A DNA stretch of 48,335 bases from Deltaproteobacteria bacterium (lineage in GTDB: Bacteria; Desulfobacterota; Dissulfuribacteria; Dissulfuribacterales; UBA3076): assembly GCA_003194495.1 (NCBI GenBank), contig PQXE01000019.1, positions 7,620 through 55,954 of the forward strand, given 5' to 3'. The notes beneath the pieces were generated by a model that was given only the letters and a program-made list of their open reading frames with translations, searched no databases and was not told the DNA's origin. Positions 43,722 to 48,335 of this stretch are shown here, piece after piece. Position 1 is the stretch's first letter. Each line of letters begins with the position of its first letter. A program made the translations under genes and the position numbers.

Positions 43722-45809
43722 ATGAAAAAATTTAACAACAAAGGGAAGTTTTGTGTTTTTCTATTGATGGCTCTGATGATTGCAATGTGGCCGGTCATCC
43801 CTGCTTTCAGCCAGGATTCGCCGTCTGTCGAAACAGAGGCTGAACGAGGCAAGGTCTATATGAAAATCGGCAAGGTCACTGTTACTGAAAAAGATCCTTA
43901 CCTGAAGACAGCCGATCTGCCGACTTCGGTGGATGTGCTCGGTGCCGATCATATCGAAAATGAGAATATCGACTTCACTATGGAGTTGTTCAAGAAGCTC
44001 CCCGGGACATACTACGGAGACTGGAACCAGGGAATTGTCTCAGGCACCTTCTCTCTTCGGGGATTTGACGCAAATCATGATGCGCCGGCGGCACTGATTG
44101 TTGATGGTATTCCTCACAACTGGGCCCGCGGGTCTATGGACATCCAGCCCTTTTTCCCCATGGAGATAGAACGTATCGAGCTGGTAAAGGGCACCAACGA
44201 CCCCCGATACGGGCTGAACAATATCGCCGGCAATGCAAATGTATTCACCAAACGGGGCGGCAATTACTCACAGGTAAAGCTCCTTCACGGCAGCTTTCAG
44301 ACCAGTGAAGGCGACATATTGGTAGCCCGGGAAGAGGGCGGTTTTTCTCAGACTTATTTTGCAGCATACCGCCGGACAGACGGATACAGGGACCATTCAG
44401 ACATGAATAAGGGCGCTGTATCAGGCAAGTGGTTTTATACTACCAGCGATGATCGGCTCAGTGTTGGAGTAATCGCCCGATTTTTCGACATGGATGCCGA
44501 CGCCGCGGGATACCTAAACAAGGAACAGTATAAGGATGATCCCGAGCAGGCTCAGTCCTTCAGCAAGAGCGATGGCGGCGAGCAGGAAAACAGGCATGCC
44601 AGTCTGCATCTGGATTATATTTTCACTGAAGACCTTTCATGGTCTTTCAAGACCTATGCTCAGCACTTGGAACGAAATCGCTGGTGTCGCTTTAGCGAGA
44701 CAGGTTCACAGCAGGAAAGGGTCCGTGATGAGGACCAGTATGGCGCCATCTCTACCCTGATGTATGAGACCGCTGATTGGGGGATTGAGAACCTCAGACT
44801 TTCCTGGGGGGTGGACTACCAATACCAGGATAACATAAACCAGCGATACAAGACCGAGAATCGTGATCGGCAGGGAGGCCCGTACAGGGACTGGGACTAT
44901 ACGACCTGGTATGTGGGGAGTTACGTCCAGGCGGACGGCGAGGTAACTGACTGGCTAAGGCTGATTGCCGCCATGCGTGTGGACTACGTGGACGGACATT
45001 TTGAAGACAAAGTGAACGACCGGAGACTGGATATGCTGGATTACGACGAAATCTGGCAGCCCAAGATCGGAGCGGTTGTGACGCCATATCCAGGATACAA
45101 CCTCTATGCCAACTGGGGCCGGAGTTTCCAGATCGGCGCTGAATCCCTGCGATTCGGTCAGACCTCAAAAGATGTACCTTTTGACGACCGTAACGTGGAT
45201 TATTCCAAGAATGATGGTTGGGAAGCGGGAATCAAGGTGTCGCCTGTAAAATGGCTGGCTTTTCGTGCGTCATACTGGGAGCAGGATGCTGATGATGAAG
45301 TCAGGTTGGTACCGGATCCTTCGCCCCAGGCCCAGACTATATACGACAATGTGGGTGAGACCGAGAGACGTGGCTGGGACCTGGTGCTCAACGTAAAGCC
45401 TCACGAGTGGGTCACTCTGTGGGGATCCTACACGAGGCAGGAGGCTGAATATACCGATCCCGGTCCTGGCAAAGAAGCAAGAAAAGGCAATGATATAGAA
45501 ATTATTCCGGATTATACCCTAAAGGCAGGAGTGGATTTTGAGCATCCCAGCGGTTTTTCGATGTCTCTGTGGTTGGAGTCCCAGGATGATTACTACGTAG
45601 AACCGGATAACACCGAGTCCAGGGTAGGAGAGTATGAGGTAGTTAATCTGGACTTGAGATACAAAATCAAGCTGATGACTTTTGCCTTTCAGGTCCGGAA
45701 TCTCTTTGACGAAGAGTATAGTGCCTTTAGCTACTACAGTGGTGATTGGACCAAGTATTCGCCAGGAGATGAGAGAAGCTTCTATGGCTCAATCATGGTC
45801 GAGTTCTAG
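43722..45809 (+). CDS. TonB-dependent outer-membrane receptor
   Basis: This receptor of about 695 residues starts at ATG 43722, chosen because GGGAGGGTGAG lies just upstream and a signal peptide follows (MKKFNNKGKFCVFLLMALMI, cleavage after AFS). A TonB-box-like KVTVTE is near residue 47. The plug domain holds LPTSVDVLGADHI, LRGFDANHDAPAALIVDGIP and ERIELVKGTNDPRYG. Repeated aromatic strands form the barrel, which ends FYGSIMVEF with the usual terminal phenylalanine. It follows the ATPase-TonB gene. The substrate is not evident from sequence; the DUF4198 neighbour suggests a metal or metal chelate. Confidence 0.88.
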   Translation: MKKFNNKGKFCVFLLMALMIAMWPVIPAFSQDSPSVETEAERGKVYMKIGKVTVTEKDPYLKTADLPTSVDVLGADHIENENIDFTMELFKKLPGTYYGDWNQGIVSGTFSLRGFDANHDAPAALIVDGIPHNWARGSMDIQPFFPMEIERIELVKGTNDPRYGLNNIAGNANVFTKRGGNYSQVKLLHGSFQTSEGDILVAREEGGFSQTYFAAYRRTDGYRDHSDMNKGAVSGKWFYTTSDDRLSVGVIARFFDMDADAAGYLNKEQYKDDPEQAQSFSKSDGGEQENRHASLHLDYIFTEDLSWSFKTYAQHLERNRWCRFSETGSQQERVRDEDQYGAISTLMYETADWGIENLRLSWGVDYQYQDNINQRYKTENRDRQGGPYRDWDYTTWYVGSYVQADGEVTDWLRLIAAMRVDYVDGHFEDKVNDRRLDMLDYDEIWQPKIGAVVTPYPGYNLYANWGRSFQIGAESLRFGQTSKDVPFDDRNVDYSKNDGWEAGIKVSPVKWLAFRASYWEQDADDEVRLVPDPSPQAQTIYDNVGETERRGWDLVLNVKPHEWVTLWGSYTRQEAEYTDPGPGKEARKGNDIEIIPDYTLKAGVDFEHPSGFSMSLWLESQDDYYVEPDNTESRVGEYEVVNLDLRYKIKLMTFAFQVRNLFDEEYSAFSYYSGDWTKYSPGDERSFYGSIMVEF

Positions 45810-45835
45810 GGGCTTTCAGAGCTTATGCTGATATA

Positions 45836-45865
45836 TGTGCCCTTACCCATTTTGGGTGGGGCACA
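45836..45865. repeat. Hairpin between receptor and DUF4198 genes
   Basis: TGTGCCC (45836-45842) pairs with GGGCACA (45859-45865), and inside it ACCCA (45845-45849) pairs with TGGGT (45853-45857). No T-run follows, so it is more likely a REP-type or mRNA-processing hairpin than a terminator. GGGGCACATT also occurs beside the RAYT remnant near 660. Confidence 0.45.
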
Positions 45866-45943
45866 TTTCGTCTGTTCCGGGCAAAAAAGGCAGTGAGTGA
45901 ATGGCTCGGCCATGCTATTGGTCGTTATGAGAGGGACTGAATT

Positions 45944-46660
45944 ATGAAAAAGCTTTTTTGGTTTTGTACAGTGATCCTGTTGCTTACTCAGCCGGTATCG
46001 GCACATGATATGTGGGTACAAGAATCAGGTGAAGGATTTTTTGATATTGTCCTCGGTCATGTGGGCCAGTGCGACCCATATGAACCTGAAAGGCTCAAGG
46101 AAATTGTTGGATATACTGAAAACGGTTGGCCGGTCCGGCTTGATATTGACAGAGAGAAACAAGGATGCCGGTTTATCCCGGACGAGGCCTTTTGCGCTAT
46201 CGGTGCCTTATTGGATAACCGGTACTGGCTGAAAACCACTGATGGCTGGAGGAACCAGCGGGAACATGAAGATTTTAAGATCCTGGAGGAAGGCCGTTCC
46301 TATAAGTTTACCAAGCACGTAGTGAGGTGGTGTGATTTGCTTGCAAAGCCGCTTGGTCAACGTTTCGAGATCGTCCCATTGCAGGATCCTACCAGGTTGA
46401 AGCAAGGAGACCGGTTGCCGGTAAAAATTTTTTTTGAAGGAAAACCGGCCCTTGGGGCCAGGGTGGCAAAGACGAGTAATATGGAGCAGACCCATTTTCT
46501 GGAACCTGTCCGGGCTGAAGGCCCTTTTATTGTAACAATCGGCCCGCCAGGCCTGCAATTAATCAATGCCAAGCTCGCTGTGCCGATCAAAAAAGGGCAC
46601 GTCACCTGGTTTGCTGCTTCACTCACCTTTCATACCAATCAAACCACATCAAAACAGTAA
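45944..46660 (+). CDS. Secreted DUF4198 protein (metal-uptake associated)
   Basis: This 238-residue protein has a signal peptide (MKKLFWFCTVILLLTQPVSA) whose predicted cleavage leaves HDMWVQES at the mature N-terminus, the conserved opening of DUF4198 proteins. The rest is beta-rich, ending with PIKKGHVTWFAASLTFHT. DUF4198 members are often next to nickel/cobalt or other metal importers and TonB receptors (family knowledge). An N-terminal histidine could bind metal (inference). GAGAGGGA precedes the start by 7 nt. It follows the receptor by 134 nt and closes the four-gene plus-strand unit. Confidence 0.7.
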   Translation: MKKLFWFCTVILLLTQPVSAHDMWVQESGEGFFDIVLGHVGQCDPYEPERLKEIVGYTENGWPVRLDIDREKQGCRFIPDEAFCAIGALLDNRYWLKTTDGWRNQREHEDFKILEEGRSYKFTKHVVRWCDLLAKPLGQRFEIVPLQDPTRLKQGDRLPVKIFFEGKPALGARVAKTSNMEQTHFLEPVRAEGPFIVTIGPPGLQLINAKLAVPIKKGHVTWFAASLTFHTNQTTSKQ

Positions 46661-46670
46661 TATGCAGGTG

Positions 46671-46896
46671 AGGGCGCATTCACATGTTGGGGGAGGAAAT
46701 CCATACGTAGTTGTTCTGAAAAATGAACATCCAACATCCAACATCGAACGTCCAACATCGAATAAAAAACAAACACCCAACTACCGAACATTCAACAGCT
46801 ATTTTTGTTTCTTCATCTTTTCCCATTCAACGTTCGATGTTGGACGTTCGATGTTCATTACTAAATTCTAGGTCCCCCAACATGTGAATGCGCCCT
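46671..46896. mobile_element. 226-bp MITE with perfect 24-bp ends and 7-bp target duplication
   Basis: The ends begin AGGGCGCATTCACATGTTGG (46671 on) and are exactly complementary over 24 bp to 46873-46896. The flanks carry the direct repeat GCAGGTG at 46664-46670 and 46897-46903. No reading frame is credible inside. Instead there is a second, imperfect inverted repeat of ATCCAACATCGAACG-type units (about 46728-46763 and 46825-46861). It fills most of the gap between DUF4198 and the receptor pseudogene. Confidence 0.85.
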
Positions 46897-46976
46897 GCAG
46901 GTGATGACAGAAATGTTTAGGGCCTGTCACGAAATAACAGTACAGACCCTAATGACATATTTAAAATCCAGGTTGC

Positions 46977-48017
46977 TCAAAAACTCACTTTACCAAGAAT
47001 ACCGGCAGTGATACCAGGCATTGGATAACCTGAACGCAGCTCATACTCCTGGTCGGTTACATTGTTGACATATGCCTTCAGCGTAAAGTCGCAATGCGTA
47101 AGCTTGAATGTATGTTGCGCTCCCACATTGACTGTTATAATATCATCCAGCATTTTTCCTTTCTTACTCTCACGCTCATCCAGATACTGAGAGTTAAGCG
47201 TTACCACCCCGTTTTCCCAGAGCTTGTAGCTGAGCCCCAGAGTTACCTTGTTTCTGGGCTGGTTTTGCATAAAGTAGTGGGTCTGATCACTATCAAAAGG
47301 GTGATGTTCTGCAGACCAGTTCTTCCATGCGTAGCTCAGATAGCCGCTCAGGTCATGAGTAAAGCTCCTTGTCAACTCCAGTTCAAAGCCATAAAGCTCC
47401 ACATCGATATTGTATACTTGGGCGCTCGCTGCGCCACTGATGTAATTATGTTGTTGATAATCGCTGATATCAGTGTAATAAGCAGATGCCCTGAATTTAG
47501 TATTAAACCATGTTTCCTTCAACAGGCCAAGCTCATATGTCCAGGATGTTTCGGTTTTGAATTCGGGATTTGCCTTGAGGTATTCTTCTGTGGACGCGCC
47601 CCGCGCCCATCGCCAGAGGTCTCATATTCAAGGCGTTCGCATTTCACGGCTGACAGCAGCGTATAGGGACAGGCTCGTATCAAACTCATAGTCCAGCCGG
47701 GCCTTTGGACACCACTCGTTCTCTACCCTGCGATACGCATATTGTGCTTTTGATGCTTTGCTCGAATCAGGGTACCCGGCCCTGTATGCATCGCTCTGGA
47801 ATTCATAGTAGCGAAACCCCCAGGTGAGGGTCAAAGCAGGGGTTATGGACCATACGTCCTGGAAATATCCGGAAATGATTTCGTAATAGTCCTTATTGTC
47901 TTTGTCCCCCTGGGTCCGGTAATCGCCTCCAATGGAAAAGGCGTGGTTTGAGATAAGCTCAAAATCCAGATAGTCCAGGTTATAACCAATGTTGTATTCA
48001 TTGGAATCAGAGATCAC
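46977..48017 (-). pseudogene. TonB-dependent receptor pseudogene (5'-truncated, two in-frame stops)
   Basis: The minus-strand frame encodes barrel strands of a TonB-dependent receptor (GYNLDYLDFELISNHAFSIG, YFQDVWSITPALTLTWGFRY, and in the last third GFELELTRSFTHDLSGYLSY) and ends GITAGILGKVSF with a terminal phenylalanine. Two TGA codons interrupt it (47628-47630 and 47622-47624), after which similarity resumes in the same frame (EEYLKANPEFKTETSWTYEL). The signal peptide, plug and first strands are missing beyond 48017. It is unlike the intact receptor at 43722 in detail, so it is not a recent duplicate. Confidence 0.75.
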
Positions 48018-48148
48018 AAGAAATCAGTATGGCATTATTCAAGTAGCTGAAATCATTAAAAGGCCATTTCTCAAGTAAACGTGTGCATGCTGAAAAATCT
48101 AAATTTTAACTTACTGATATTATTGATAATATTTTTTCTGCAGTTTGC

Positions 48149-48176
48149 TTGACTTTGAAAACTTTTTCGGTATCAT
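48149..48176 (+). promoter_or_regulatory. Sigma-70-like promoter close to the last start codon
   Basis: TTGACT (48149-48154), a 16-nt spacer and TATCAT (48171-48176) lie just before the ATG at 48185. The predicted transcript start would fall almost on the ATG, so the message may be nearly leaderless, or the true start may be further in. Confidence 0.35.
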
Positions 48177-48184
48177 ATCTCATT

Positions 48185-48335
48185 ATGGCGATCAAATCCG
48201 AAAGAGTCGGCAACTTGGTAATTTTTCAAGAAAATGACTTGAAAGGAAATCTGATAAAGGCAGTGTTTTTTAACTATGCCCCGGTTGCACGGTTCAATAC
48301 AGACGATATTAATGAACGAAGGGTGGCTGCTATTG
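48185..48335 (+). CDS. Unknown protein, N-terminal 50 residues (runs off the window)
   Basis: The open frame begins MAIKSERVGNLVIFQENDLK and reaches NTDDINERRVAAI at the edge with no stop. The closing 'INERRVAAI' resembles the start of the helix-turn-helix part of some transposases and regulators, so an insertion-sequence gene is possible. I cannot assign it. It is preceded by a promoter-like pair and no clear ribosome site. Confidence 0.4.
   Translation, partial: MAIKSERVGNLVIFQENDLKGNLIKAVFFNYAPVARFNTDDINERRVAAI

Noticed and set aside
45836..45865. Riboswitch (cobalamin or nickel/cobalt) before the DUF4198 gene
   Set aside because: It is a single short hairpin with no conserved riboswitch core or B12-box-like sequence.

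Overview
The window looks like a chromosomal stretch of a Gram-negative, probably anaerobic bacterium of the Desulfobacterota (old deltaproteobacteria). The basis is a hopanoid cluster next to ispH and a DUF116 gene, a lipopolysaccharide core/O-antigen cluster, a ferredoxin-ASKHA (RACo-like) corrinoid-activator protein and a TonB-type outer-membrane uptake locus. The placement is an inference from gene content. No rRNA or tRNA gene was recognised.

Bases 1-9617 form a worn defence island, read almost wholly on the minus strand. From the left it holds the start of an antitoxin gene, the tail of its toxin gene, and a decayed REP-associated transposase flanked by a 14-bp inverted repeat. Next comes a compact three-gene operon (sce7726, sce7725, RES/HEPN). 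Last is a partial type 3 BREX locus: brxF, a frameshifted brxC (DUF6079), an added DUF1016 nuclease and a methyltransferase (pglX type) cut short at its 3' end. The helicase, pglZ and brxA of a complete type 3 BREX are absent; the sce7726/sce7725/RES operon sits where they would be expected.

Bases 9618-10428 are non-coding and rich in palindromes, including a MITE-like element. Bases 10429-22640 are a hopanoid region. On the plus strand lie hpnO, hpnN, a PhnD-type binding protein and a lipoprotein, joined by ATGA overlaps or a 1-nt gap. Squalene-hopene cyclase follows on the minus strand and hpnG on the plus strand. Then hpnH, DUF116 and ispH follow on the minus strand, and then remnants of an hpnA-like epimerase and a family 2 glycosyltransferase. 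Together these genes supply isoprenoid precursor, cyclise squalene, extend the hopane with adenosine, remove adenine, aminate the side chain and export the lipid.

Bases 22637-36036 carry lipid A/LPS genes: a flippase-like membrane protein, msbA and a glycosyltransferase on the plus strand. Converging on them is a minus-strand operon of asnB, a heptosyltransferase, two GT4 glycosyltransferases, a protein with two kinase-like domains, and an O-antigen ligase. A single Kdo/heptose-kinase-like gene points the other way. An unrecognised 552-residue protein and a RACo-like protein follow.

Bases 40088-46660 are the most unusual part, all on the plus strand. They encode a secreted protein built of about 23 EF-hand-like calcium-loop repeats, an ExeA/GspA-type ATPase fused through one membrane span to a TonB C-terminal domain, a TonB-dependent receptor and a secreted DUF4198 protein. 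I propose this is a self-contained metal or metal-complex uptake unit whose TonB carries its own cytoplasmic ATPase. A 226-bp MITE with perfect 24-bp ends and a 7-bp target duplication follows, then a TonB-receptor pseudogene and the start of a further gene. Two copies of a ~160-bp palindromic repeat (at 23.6 kb and 39.9 kb), and a short motif shared with them, are scattered between the cell-envelope genes.
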